Source: JBOHDX01 sp050700835 | GTDB taxonomy: Bacteria; Actinomycetota; Actinomycetes; Propionibacteriales; Nocardioidaceae | DNA length: 64,000 bases | Reading direction: 5' to 3' | Assembly: GCA_050700835.1 (NCBI GenBank) | Contig: JBOHDX010000114.1 | Location: forward strand, 20,461 to 84,460 | In this document: positions 15,354 to 23,642 of the stretch, one piece after another | How the letters are laid out: each line of letters opens with the position of its first letter | Position numbering within the stretch: the first letter of the stretch is position 1 | Notes under the pieces: generated by a model | The model's input: the letters and a program-made list of their open reading frames with translations, nothing else | The model's database searches: none | What the model was told of the DNA's origin: nothing | Made by a program: the position numbers and the translations under genes

Positions 15354-17312
15354 TCAGTCCTTGAGCATCGCCGCGGTGAGCCAGTGCGCCGGGATGCCGA
15401 AGCCGGCGATCAGCGCCGCCGCGTGCGGTCGCAGCGCGCGGCACAGCTCGTTGACCGCCGCAGTCACCGCCTTCGAGCGGGCCGCGGTGAGTCGCCCGTG
15501 CTCGAGGAACCAGGCCTTGTCGGCGTCGACCGCCGACAAGGCGTACAGGTCGCACACCTGGTCCAGCAGTCCACACACGGCGGTGTCCTGGCAGTCGTCG
15601 ATGGCGGCGACGAACGCCTCGAGCACGACGCGCTCGACATGGACGCGGGCCGCGTGCAGTACGTGATCCTGGGCGGCGTTGTAGACGGCGAACGCATCGG
15701 TGTCATCCCTTCTGGCTCGTCGTAGCCGTCGCGCCAGCGTGTCGAGGACGTGCGTCTCGCGGTCCTCGAACATGCCCAGCTGGGTGCCGCGGTCGAGCAG
15801 GTCGGAGTCATCGTCGGAGCGTCCGGGTCGCGCGTCGACCAGACTCTGGATCAGCTCGCGCGCCGCGGTGCGTTCGATCACCACGTCGGCGAACTGCCGG
15901 GTCGCAAACCGCACCATGCCCAAGGTGTCGAGCCCGGAGAACTCGTCTGCGTACGCGGTGAGCAGCTCTTTGGCGACCAGCTGCAGCAGCACCGTGTTGT
16001 CGCCCTCGAACGTGGTGAAAACGTCCGTGTCCGCCTTGAGCATCGCGAGCTGGTTGTCGGCCATGTAGCCGGCGCCGCCACACGCCTCACGGCACTCCTG
16101 GATGGTGCGAGTGGCATGCGTGGTGGTCAGCGCCTTGATCCCGGCGGCGCGCGTCTCCAGCTCGCGCTGAGCGTGCTCGTCGGGCTCGGTCGAGCTCTGC
16201 ACGTCGTGCAGCGTGGAGACCAGATCGTTCTGCGCGAACGCCAGGGCGTACGACCGGGCCAGCGCCGGTAGCAGTCGTCGTTGGTGGCTCAGATAGTCGA
16301 GCAGAACGACCTCGGACCCTCCAGGGGCCTGGAACTGGCGACGCCGCCGCGCGTACTCGATGGCGACGTCCAGCGCCAACCGGGTGGCCGCCCCGGCGCC
16401 TCCGGCCACGCTGACCCGACCACGGATGAGGGTGCCGAGCATGGTGAAGAAGCGCCTGTTGGCGTTCTCGATCGGGCTCGAGTACGTCCCGTCGGCGGCC
16501 ACGTCGGCGTACCGGTTGAGCAGCGAGTCTCGGTCGATCCGGACGTGGCCGAACGAGAGTCTTCCGTTGTCCACGCCGTTGAGGCCAGCCTTGACGCCGC
16601 AGTCGACGGCCGTGACCCCCGGAAGCACGCCGCCGTCGTCGTCGCGGATCCGGATGAGGAAGGCGTGCACCCCATGCTCCTGGCCGAGCGTCTCGAGCTG
16701 CGCGAACACCACCGCCCAGTGCGCGTCATGGCCTGCGCCGCCGATGTAGTCCTTGCGCGACGCCCGGTCGGGGGTGTGGAGGTCGAACGTCCCGGAGTCG
16801 GGATCGTAGGTCGCGCAGGTTCCCAAGGACTGGACGTCGGACCCGTGGCCGGTCTCGGTCATCGCGAAGCAGCCGGGCGCCCGCAGGTCGATGATCGCCG
16901 GGACCATCGCGTGGTGCCGTTGGGTGCCGAGGTTCTCGACGGCGCCGCCGAACAGTCCCCACTGCACGCCGGCCTTCACCAACAACGAGAGGTCGGCGTT
17001 CGCGAGCATCTCGAACGACGTGATGGAGGCGCCGATGTCTCCGGTACCGCCGTGATCGGTGGCGAAGCCGGCTTGCGGATAGCCCGTCGCGACAAGTCGG
17101 CCGAGCTGCCGGCGTACCCGCGCGCGCTGCTCGGACAGCGTCAGGGCGGGGTCGGTGGCGAAGTCCGCCATGGCCAGCTCGGCGCGTTGTCGCTCGCGCA
17201 CGTGACCCCAACGTCCGTCCAGCGCATGTCGGAGCCCCACCCCGAGGCGATCCTCGACCACCCCGGCGGTCGCGGGCGAAGTCTGCTCGGTGTCAGAGTC
17301 GGGTGCGCTCAT
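15354..17312 (-). CDS. Acyl-CoA oxidase-type acyl-CoA dehydrogenase family protein
   Basis: A 652-residue protein with the acyl-CoA oxidase layout. Its FAD-binding middle segment is CFAMTETGHGSDVQSLGTCA, followed by KDYIGGAGHDAHWAVVFAQL and VENANRRFF-type motifs, with a C-terminal dimer-like helical domain ending GIPAHWLTAAMLKD. This length and the ETGHGS motif fit peroxisomal-type ACOX rather than the 380-residue dehydrogenases. It would oxidise acyl-CoA to the 2,3-enoyl-CoA using oxygen. ATG 17312 has TACGGT 6 nt upstream and no Shine-Dalgarno. It is divergent from the sirtuin gene, with 62 bp between starts. Confidence 0.87.
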   Translation of the reverse strand: MSAPDSDTEQTSPATAGVVEDRLGVGLRHALDGRWGHVRERQRAELAMADFATDPALTLSEQRARVRRQLGRLVATGYPQAGFATDHGGTGDIGASITSFEMLANADLSLLVKAGVQWGLFGGAVENLGTQRHHAMVPAIIDLRAPGCFAMTETGHGSDVQSLGTCATYDPDSGTFDLHTPDRASRKDYIGGAGHDAHWAVVFAQLETLGQEHGVHAFLIRIRDDDGGVLPGVTAVDCGVKAGLNGVDNGRLSFGHVRIDRDSLLNRYADVAADGTYSSPIENANRRFFTMLGTLIRGRVSVAGGAGAATRLALDVAIEYARRRRQFQAPGGSEVVLLDYLSHQRRLLPALARSYALAFAQNDLVSTLHDVQSSTEPDEHAQRELETRAAGIKALTTTHATRTIQECREACGGAGYMADNQLAMLKADTDVFTTFEGDNTVLLQLVAKELLTAYADEFSGLDTLGMVRFATRQFADVVIERTAARELIQSLVDARPGRSDDDSDLLDRGTQLGMFEDRETHVLDTLARRLRRARRDDTDAFAVYNAAQDHVLHAARVHVERVVLEAFVAAIDDCQDTAVCGLLDQVCDLYALSAVDADKAWFLEHGRLTAARSKAVTAAVNELCRALRPHAAALIAGFGIPAHWLTAAMLKD

Positions 17313-17374
17313 GGGATGACCGTAGGACTTCGCACTCCGGTCCCACCCCGCGGTGGTCGTCGTAGGCTGGGCGA

Positions 17375-18226
17375 GTGTCCGCACCGACGATCGAACTGGC
17401 CTCGGTGACCCGAGCCCGAGAGGTTGTCGGCGACGGTCGGCTGGTCGTGCTGACTGGTGCCGGGGTGTCGACCGACTCAGGGATACCCGACTACAGAGGC
17501 CCCGACTCGCCGCCGCGGACGCCGATGACGTTCCAGGATTTCGTGGCGGGTACGCCTGCCCAGCAGCGCTACTGGGCCAGGGCCCACGTCGGGTGGGGTC
17601 ACATGTCCGTGGCCCAGCCCAATGCCGGTCACCGGGCGCTGGCCGCGATGCAGCGGCTGGGCCGGGTCGGCGGCCTGGTCACCCAGAACGTGGACGGACT
17701 GCACGCGCGCGCCGGTAGCCCTCAGGTGATCGACCTGCACGGCCGGATCTCCGACGTCGTGTGTCTCGAGTGCCGTCGAACGACGAGGCGTGCCGCACTC
17801 CACCGGCGGTTGGAGCAGCTGAATCCGGGTTATGCGGCACGAGCCGCGGAGATCGCGCCGGACGGTGACGCCGTGTTCGAGGACACCAGCACCTTCGTAC
17901 TCGCGGGGTGCGAGGACTGTGGTGGCCGGCTCAAGCCGGACGTCGTGTTCTTCGGGGAGAACGTCCCGCGTGACCGCGTGGCAGCGGCCATCGCTCTCGT
18001 CGACGCCGCCGATGCGTTGCTGGTCGTGGGCTCGTCGCTGCAGGTGATGAGTGGCCTCCGGTTCGTCCGCCAGGCTGCCAAGACGGGCAAGCCTGTGGTG
18101 ATCGTGAACCGTGGCAAGACCCGCGGCGACGACCTAGCCGCGCTCACTGTCGGCGCCGGCTGCAGCGAGTTCCTCACGGCCTTCGCGGCGGATCCGACAC
18201 CGCTTCCGGCGGCTGTACTCGCCTGA
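17375..18226 (+). CDS. NAD-dependent protein deacylase (sirtuin)
   Basis: A 283-residue SIR2 protein with the NAD-binding GAGVSTDSGIPDYRG, TQNVDGLHARAGS, the catalytic His in IDLHGRISDVVC, the zinc cysteines CLEC and CEDC, and VVGSSLQVMSGLRF with IVNRG near the C-terminus. It removes acyl groups from lysines using NAD. GTG 17375 has TAGGCT 6 nt upstream and no Shine-Dalgarno, which suggests a leaderless mRNA. The 3' end overlaps the convergent MFS gene by 53 bp. Divergence from an acyl-CoA oxidase hints at a link to acyl-CoA levels, but that is only context. Confidence 0.93.
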   Translation: MSAPTIELASVTRAREVVGDGRLVVLTGAGVSTDSGIPDYRGPDSPPRTPMTFQDFVAGTPAQQRYWARAHVGWGHMSVAQPNAGHRALAAMQRLGRVGGLVTQNVDGLHARAGSPQVIDLHGRISDVVCLECRRTTRRAALHRRLEQLNPGYAARAAEIAPDGDAVFEDTSTFVLAGCEDCGGRLKPDVVFFGENVPRDRVAAAIALVDAADALLVVGSSLQVMSGLRFVRQAAKTGKPVVIVNRGKTRGDDLAALTVGAGCSEFLTAFAADPTPLPAAVLA

Positions 18227-19679
18227 CCTCGACCGCTCGGCGGTGGGACTTGAACAGATCCGCGAGGCCGAGGAGTAGCGCCACCACCACGAACGCCAGA
18301 GTGGTCCGCAGACCGAGGCTCATCGCGCTGGCGAAGTCGCCGTGGCTCGACACCAGCCGGCTGAAGAACTGCGCCAGCACCAGCGCCACCCCGATCGCCG
18401 ATCCCACCCGCTGCGCCGTCTGCAGCATCCCGCCGCCGCTGCCCGCGTGCCGGACGTCGACCTCGGACAGCGTCAGCGTGACGTTCGGGGTGATGGTGAG
18501 CCCGCTGCCGAACCCGGTGAGCAGCAGCGGGAGGGCCAGTTTGAGCCCGACGTCTCCGTGTACGTGGCTGACCACCAGGTCGACGCTCACCAGCCCGACG
18601 AGCACGAGCCCGAGGCCAGCCACCACGAGGGCGCGGCCGAAGTGGTGCACGATCCGGCCGCCGAGTGCCGCCGCCACCGCGGACCCGAGGGCGAACGGCA
18701 TCTGCGTGATGCCGGCCATCAGTGCGTCGTAGCCCAGTCCGTTCTGCAGGTACAGCGTGAGCACCAAGAAGATGGATGTGAAACCGGCGAAGTAGGCGGT
18801 CCCGAGGGTGAGCCCGAGCATGTACGACCGGATGCGCAGTAGTGAAAGGTCCACCAGGGTGGCGTTGCGCCGGGCGTCCCACCGGCGCTCCCAGAGGTAG
18901 AAGACCACCATCAGAGCTGCCGACACCGCCAGCAGCCACCACGGACGGGCCGCGAGCGACGTCCGGCTGCCTGACACCAGTGGTAGCAGCACGAGCACTG
19001 TCGCGGCCCCGAACAGCAGCACCCCGACCGGGTCGAGGGACTGGCGACGTCCGGTCGGTGTCGGCGGCAGCAGCTTGGGTACGAGCGCCAGCGCCGCCAG
19101 TCCCACCGGCACGTTGACGTAGAACACGAGTCGCCAGCCGAGGTCCGAGCCTCCGAACTTGACCAGCAGTCCGCCGAGCAAGGGTCCGACCGCAGTGGAG
19201 ATGCCGACCGTGGCGCCGAACATCCCGAACGCCCTACCGCGCTCCTTGCCACGGAACATCGTCTGGATGAAGCCCGATACCTGCGGTGACAGGATGCCGG
19301 CTCCGATCCCCTGCAGCAGCCGGGTGGCGACGAGCCACTCCGTGCTCTGCGCTGCGCCGCACAATGCGCTGGCAACGGTGAACAACGCGAGTCCGGCGGC
19401 GAAGACTTGGCGTCGGCTGCGTGCGTCACCGATCCGGCCGGATGGGACCAGCACCATCCCGAAAGCAAGGGCGTACCCGGCGACGATCCACTGCAGGCCG
19501 CTGTCGGAGGCGCGCAGGCCGTCGCGGATCGAGGGCAGTGCGACATTGACGATGGACACGTCGAGCAGAGTCATGAATCCGGCGACAAGGCACAGGGAGA
19601 GTGCCCGCCACCTCGCCGGGTCGGGCGACTCGTCGGTGCCGACCGGTCGGCTGGTCGACGAGGCCGAGGTTGAGCTCAC
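18174..19679 (-). CDS. MFS transporter, DHA2 (14-TM, EmrB/QacA-type) family
   Basis: A 501-residue exporter. It has the family start LVAGFMTLLDVSIVNVALPS, motif A-like GRIGDARSRRQVFAAGLALF, motif C region GATVGISTAVGPLLGGLLV and WRLVFYVNVPVG before helix 6, with about 14 helices. These proteins use proton exchange to expel drugs or metabolites. GTG 19679 has TAGCGT 6 nt upstream and no Shine-Dalgarno. It is divergent from the ABC exporter pseudogenes. The C-terminal tail overlaps the sirtuin gene end by 53 bp. Confidence 0.9.
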   Translation of the reverse strand: MSSTSASSTSRPVGTDESPDPARWRALSLCLVAGFMTLLDVSIVNVALPSIRDGLRASDSGLQWIVAGYALAFGMVLVPSGRIGDARSRRQVFAAGLALFTVASALCGAAQSTEWLVATRLLQGIGAGILSPQVSGFIQTMFRGKERGRAFGMFGATVGISTAVGPLLGGLLVKFGGSDLGWRLVFYVNVPVGLAALALVPKLLPPTPTGRRQSLDPVGVLLFGAATVLVLLPLVSGSRTSLAARPWWLLAVSAALMVVFYLWERRWDARRNATLVDLSLLRIRSYMLGLTLGTAYFAGFTSIFLVLTLYLQNGLGYDALMAGITQMPFALGSAVAAALGGRIVHHFGRALVVAGLGLVLVGLVSVDLVVSHVHGDVGLKLALPLLLTGFGSGLTITPNVTLTLSEVDVRHAGSGGGMLQTAQRVGSAIGVALVLAQFFSRLVSSHGDFASAMSLGLRTTLAFVVVALLLGLADLFKSHRRAVEVRRVQPPEAVSDPPRRP

Positions 19680-19758
19680 CGGCCAACGCTATCCGCGCCG
19701 GCGCGGTTCGACAGGGCGAGTGCCGACCTGGACACCGAGGTCCCTAGGGTTCCTAGCC

Positions 19759-21101
19759 GTGGGGACTGTTATCGACGTGACGGATCTGGCCAAGTCGTAC
19801 GGTGAGACGAAGGCGGTGGACGGTGTCACCCTCGAGGTCAACGAGGGTGAGTTCTTCGGAATCCTGGGGCCGAACGGTGCCGGCAAGACGACGACGCTGG
19901 AGTTGATTGAGGGTCTGCGTGAGGCCGACCGGGGGACGATCTCGGTCCTGGGTGAGAGTCCCTGGCCGCGCAATGCCTCGCTGCTGCCGCGGATCGGCGT
20001 CCAGCTGCAGGCCTCGGCGTTCTTCGACCGGCTCACCGCGCGCGAGCAGCTTGCGACCTTCGCCGCGTTGTACGAGGTGGACCACGAGCACGTCGACGCG
20101 ATGCTGCAGACGGTGGGTCTCACCGAGAAGGCGAGCACGCCGACAGAGAAGCTGTCCGGCGGTCAACGCCAGCGACTGTCCATCGCGTGCTCGCTGATCC
20201 ACGAGCCCGAGGTCCTGTTCCTCGACGAGCCGACCGCTGCGCTCGACCCGCAGGCACGGCGGAACCTGTGGGATCTGCTCGGCTCTCTGACCGACAGCGG
20301 CCGCACCATGGGGCTGACCACGCACTACATGGACGAGGCCGAGTCGTTGTGCGACCGCGTTGCGGTGATCGACCACGGGCAGATCCTCGCGATCGACTCC
20401 CCGCAGACGTTGATCCGCGGTCTGGACGCCGCCACCCGCCTCAGCGTCGTCAGCGGTTCGTTGACCCCGGACGACGCGCGGCGCCTCGACGGTGTGGAGT
20501 CTGTCGAGGACGACGGTGGCTCCATCGTCGTGACCACTCGTCAACCCGCTCGCGTGCTCACCGCTCTGGCGCAGCGGGATGCGCTGGACGGCCTGCAGGT
20601 ACGCAGCGTTTGCCGGGGTCGTCGGAGTGGGCGACGACGGCGTCACCTACGACGCTGCGTACGGTCGCGGTGGGCCGGTGTACGTAGGCGGCGATTATGG
20701 CCCGCGACGCGTCCGGTCACCACAACGCCGGCACCCTGCACCGCATCACCCAAGGCGCCCCCGGACACCCCGGCCACTCCTACGGCCTCATCCGCGCCAG
20801 ACGGCCCCTGCACCGCTCCTACATCGAGGCGCCCGCCACCCCGTCACTAGACCCCGGACGCCGCAACCTCAGCTACGGCGCCATCATCCGATCGGGTTGT
20901 CCGGGTTTGTTCGGCTGGGTTGTGTGGGCTGTCAGCTCGGTGCCGGGGCGCTTGTGCGTGCGCCGAGTTGAGATAAACAACGGCGTGGTCATATCCCAAG
21001 CAGTGGAGGGCGTGAATCTAGGCGGGCCACATGATCCACTTCGCGGCGCCACCCTCGAGGACGTGTTCCTCGAGCTGACGGGGAGGGAGTACCGCGCATG
21101 A
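19759..21101 (+). pseudogene. ABC transporter ATP-binding protein interrupted by a 440-bp insertion
   Basis: The N-terminal 282 codons encode a good drug/lipid-exporter-type ATPase: Walker A GPNGAGKTTTLELIEG, signature LSGGQRQRLSIACSL, Walker B VLFLDEPTAALDP and H-loop LTTHYMDEAESL. After LDGLQVR at 20604 the frame enters foreign sequence. The family's usual C-terminal end reappears at 21045 as GATLEDVFLELTGREYRA, and its stop overlaps the permease ATG (ATGA). Joining 20604 to 21045 restores a normal protein. As it stands, translation would run to 20850, replacing the last 19 residues by about 82 unrelated ones. TAGGGT lies 8 nt before the GTG, so the start looks leaderless. Confidence 0.85.
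20605..21044. mobile_element. 440-bp insertion of unknown type in an ABC ATPase gene
   Basis: The segment is bounded by CGC on both sides (20602-20604 and 21042-21044), a possible 3-bp target duplication. I see no terminal inverted repeats and no transposase. An 11-bp inverted repeat (20599-20609 with 20652-20662) encloses a GTCGTCG/CGACGAC stem at the left end. A frame open from 20697 runs through the insert into the ATPase tail, with no recognised domain. The right end is richer in A and T than its surroundings. It could be a remnant of an insertion sequence, a MITE or a palindromic element. Confidence 0.6.
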
Positions 21102-22167
21102 GTGAGCTGCGGAAGAGCTGGACTCTGGCGGTCGCCATCTGGCGCAGCTTCGTACGCGACCGGATGGAGGTGTTCTTCGTCATCTTGTTCCCGCTCATGT
21201 TCCTGGTGCTGTTCGGCGGCATCTTCACCAGCGGCGGGCCGGGGAAGTCGACGATCGTCGAGGTCGGCCGGATCGGCGCGCTCGACTCGATGCCCTCGGC
21301 GATGCGGGCGCAGTTCGACAGGTCGGTCTCGCTGAAGAAGGAGACCGACCTCGGATCGGCACTCAGTCAGCTGCGCAAGGGGGACGTCGACGGGGTACTC
21401 GTCCAGGACGGCAACCGGGTGCTGCTGCACTTCAGCCAGGCGAATCAGGTGACCGCTGCGGTCGTGCAGGGAACCATCGGGGGATACGTCCAGGCGGCCA
21501 ACGTCACCGCATCCGACAAGCCGCCGACGTACCAGTTCTCTGCCGTCCAGGTGGAGGACACGTCACTGAAGTCGATCCAATACATCATGCCGGGGCTGCT
21601 CGGGTGGGCGGTGGCGACGAATGCGACGTTCGGCGCGGCCCTGACGCTGGTCCAGTGGCGGGTGACCAAGCTGCTGCGTCGACTGCGCCTGGCGCCAGTG
21701 TCGACCGGGTCCATCGTCTTGCCCGCATCGTCGTGACGATGGTGACCGCGCTGATCCAGATGGCCATCTTCGTCGGCCTCGCGGTCGCGTTCTTCGGGCT
21801 TCAGCTCAACGGCTCCTGGTGGATGGCGGTGCCGCTGCTCGTCTGCGGCACGCTGTCGTTCATGGCCATCGGCCTGCTGGCCGGTGCGCTGAGCAAGACG
21901 TCGCAGGCCGCGTCCGGGTTTGCCAACCTGATCGTGCTGCCGATGGCGTTCCTGTCCGGGTCGTTCATCCCGCTCGACGCCGCGCCGGGCTGGCTGCAGT
22001 CTGTGTCGCACATCTTCCCGCTTCGCTATCTGATCGAGGGCATGCTCAACGTGATGGTGCGCGGGGAGGGGCCGGGCTCCGCGCTCGTGCCGATGGGCGT
22101 GCTGCTCGCCTTCGCGGTCGTCATCGTCGCCGTCGCCAGTCGTTTCTTCCGCTGGGAAGGCGACTGA
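21098..22167 (+). pseudogene. ABC-2 type permease with a one-base frameshift
   Basis: The first part (21098-21736) gives a cytosolic start (SELRKSWTLAVAIWRSFVRD), helix 1, a large extracytoplasmic domain and then LRLAPVSTGSIVL before a premature TGA. The rest of the protein, ARIVVTMVTALIQMAIFVGL through the ABC-2 core LSGSFIPLDAAPGWLQ and IFPLRYLIEGML, continues in another frame to 22167. Adding one C at about 21717-21718 joins the two perfectly, so a single-base deletion is the simplest explanation. With the ATPase also broken, the exporter is probably dead. Confidence 0.85.
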
Positions 22168-22239
22168 CGGGGCTTCGCCTGACCGGGCTTCGCCTGACCG
22201 GGCTTCGCCTGACGGGGCTTCGCCTGACGGGGCTTCACA
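22165..22239 (+). repeat. 15-bp tandem repeat (four copies plus a partial fifth)
   Basis: Units start at 22165, 22180, 22195, 22210 and 22225 with consensus TGAC(C/G)GGGCTTCGCC. The first unit begins exactly at the permease stop codon, so each full copy brings another in-frame TGA. The fifth copy runs into the palindromic element that starts at 22233. Confidence 0.9.
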
Positions 22240-22300
22240 CGCCGGCCGTACCGTTAAACCGGGCATTTCGGGCGCGGGACGGTGCCGGCGGCGTGTGAAG
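22233..22300. repeat. 68-bp palindromic element, copy A
   Basis: The 11-bp ends (22233-22243 and 22290-22300) are exact reverse complements, followed inward by an imperfect stem (GTACCGT against ACGGTGC). Copy B at 22474-22541 differs at only three positions. Degenerate pieces of the same right end (CCGGCGTGTGAGGCGG-like) recur at about 22556-22630. Confidence 0.85.
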
Positions 22301-22342
22301 CGGGGTCGAGCGTCCGGCTGCCGTGCGGAGCGGGCATCGGCC

Positions 22343-22402
22343 GCGAGATCACGTTTCGAGGCGAGTGCGGTGGGGCGACCACGCCTGCAACTGTGATCTC
22401 GC
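22343..22402. repeat. Inverted repeat with GCGAGATCAC arms
   Basis: Arms 22343-22352 and 22393-22402 are exact 10-bp reverse complements. The left arm is followed by GTTTCG, as in the inner arms of the element at 28930-28989, so the two loci share a repeat family. Confidence 0.7.
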
Positions 22403-22473
22403 CGAACACGCGCCGCGCCGGCGACCTCGCCATGCGGGTGTGCCGTGTCGGCCCGGCGCTCAGAGCCGGGCAG

Positions 22474-22541
22474 CTTCACACGCCGGCCGTACCGTTGAAC
22501 CGGGCATTTCGGGCGCGGGACGGTGCCGCCGACGTGTGAAG
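22474..22541. repeat. 68-bp palindromic element, copy B
   Basis: This is the second near-identical copy of the 22233-22300 element (65 of 68 positions match). The gap 22168-22673 holds no gene I can support; it consists of the tandem repeat, the two copies, the GCGAGATCAC element between them and degenerate copies on the right. Confidence 0.85.
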
Positions 22542-22673
22542 CGGCCCCGGAGGGTGCCGCCGGCGTGTGAGGCGGCGCCGAGTGTGCCGCCGGCGGGTGA
22601 AGCGGCCCCGAGGGTACGGCCGGCGGGTGAAAGTGGCGCGGTGTCGCTCGCGCCTCAAGGCCGGCGGCGCGGT

Positions 22674-23642
22674 TTAGCGAACCGTCAGGGTGACTTTGCC
22701 GACGGCGCGCCTTTCGTCCAGCTCGGCGAGGGCGTCGCCGGCGTGCTCGAGCGGGTACGCAGTGCCGAGCGGCGGGTCGAGGGCCCCGGACTCGACGTGC
22801 GGCACCAACGCGGCCCACTGGTCGGCGACGAAGCCGGGGCGAGCCAATGCGAACGCGCCCCAGCCGACGCCCGTGACCTCGATGTTGTTCAGCAGCAGCC
22901 GGTTCACCCTGACGGTCGGGATCTCGCCGCCGGCGAAGCCGATCACCAGCAGCCGGCCTTCGGGGGCCAGCGAGCGCAGTGAGTCGGTGAACCGGTCGCC
23001 TCCGACCGGGTCGATGACGATGTCGGCGCCACGACCGCCGGTGAGCTCGGCGACGGAGTCGCGGAAGCCGTCAACCAGGACCGCCTCGTCGGCACCTGCG
23101 GCGCGGGCAACGGCGGCCCTCGCCGGCGTCGAGCAGACCGCGATCACCCGGGCGCGCCACGCCTTCGCGACCTGGATCGATGCGGTGCCCACGCCACCGG
23201 CCGCGCCGTGCACGAGCACGGTCTCGCCCCGCGCCAGCCGACCGCGTCGAGCGAGGGCGAAGTGGGCCGTGAGGTAGTTCAGCGGCAGTGCCGCACCGGC
23301 AGCGAAGGACACCCGGTCCGGGAGCGGGAACACCATGCCCACGGAGGCGACGGCCAGCTCGGCGAAGCCGCCGACGATCGGCAACGCCACGACCCGGTCA
23401 CCCGCTCGGACCTCCGCCCCCTTGGGCGCCAGGCGCACCACACCGGCGACTTCCGAGCCGGGCACAAACGGCAGTGGGGGCTGGTGCTGGTAGAGCCCCC
23501 GGGACTGCAGCACCTCCGGGAACGACACCCCCGCGGCGTGCACCTCGACGAGGATCTGGTCGTCCGTCGCCGTCGCATCGTCCACGTCGCTGACCCGTAC
23601 CGCGGAAGGGCCGTCGAGGCTGACGATCTGCACCGCCCTCAC
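22674..23642 (-). CDS. NADPH:quinone oxidoreductase-like zinc-free alcohol dehydrogenase family (MDR) protein
   Basis: A 322-residue medium-chain reductase. It has the start VRAVQIVSLDGPSAVRVSDV, the substrate-domain segment GVSFPEVLQSRGLYQHQP, the nucleotide motif VLVHGAAGGVGTASIQVAKA and the DIVIDPVGGDRF region. The zinc ligands of alcohol dehydrogenases are absent, as in QOR/enoyl reductases. GTG 23642 overlaps the stop of the P450 gene (GTGA), making this the third cistron of the monooxygenase operon. It may reduce a quinone, enone or enoyl product made upstream in the pathway. Confidence 0.85.
   Translation of the reverse strand: MRAVQIVSLDGPSAVRVSDVDDATATDDQILVEVHAAGVSFPEVLQSRGLYQHQPPLPFVPGSEVAGVVRLAPKGAEVRAGDRVVALPIVGGFAELAVASVGMVFPLPDRVSFAAGAALPLNYLTAHFALARRGRLARGETVLVHGAAGGVGTASIQVAKAWRARVIAVCSTPARAAVARAAGADEAVLVDGFRDSVAELTGGRGADIVIDPVGGDRFTDSLRSLAPEGRLLVIGFAGGEIPTVRVNRLLLNNIEVTGVGWGAFALARPGFVADQWAALVPHVESGALDPPLGTAYPLEHAGDALAELDERRAVGKVTLTVR

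Noticed and set aside
16281..17408. 375-codon plus-strand ORF opposite the acyl-CoA oxidase
   Set aside because: Shadow frame of a clearly assigned gene; its end overlaps the sirtuin start in another frame.
20605..21044. Group II intron in the ABC ATPase gene
   Set aside because: GTACG near the left edge loosely resembles a group II 5' end, but I find no domain V-like hairpin, and placing the intron boundary there does not restore the reading frame as well as the 20604/21045 junction does.
21690..21740. Programmed ribosomal frameshifting in the ABC permease
   Set aside because: No slippery heptamer or downstream structure is evident at the shift point, and the partner ATPase gene is also damaged, so a mutation or sequencing error is simpler.
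22165..22239. Tandem repeats considered as a small CRISPR array (also 35665-35712 and 49839-49948)
   Set aside because: The repeats are contiguous without spacers and no cas genes are present.
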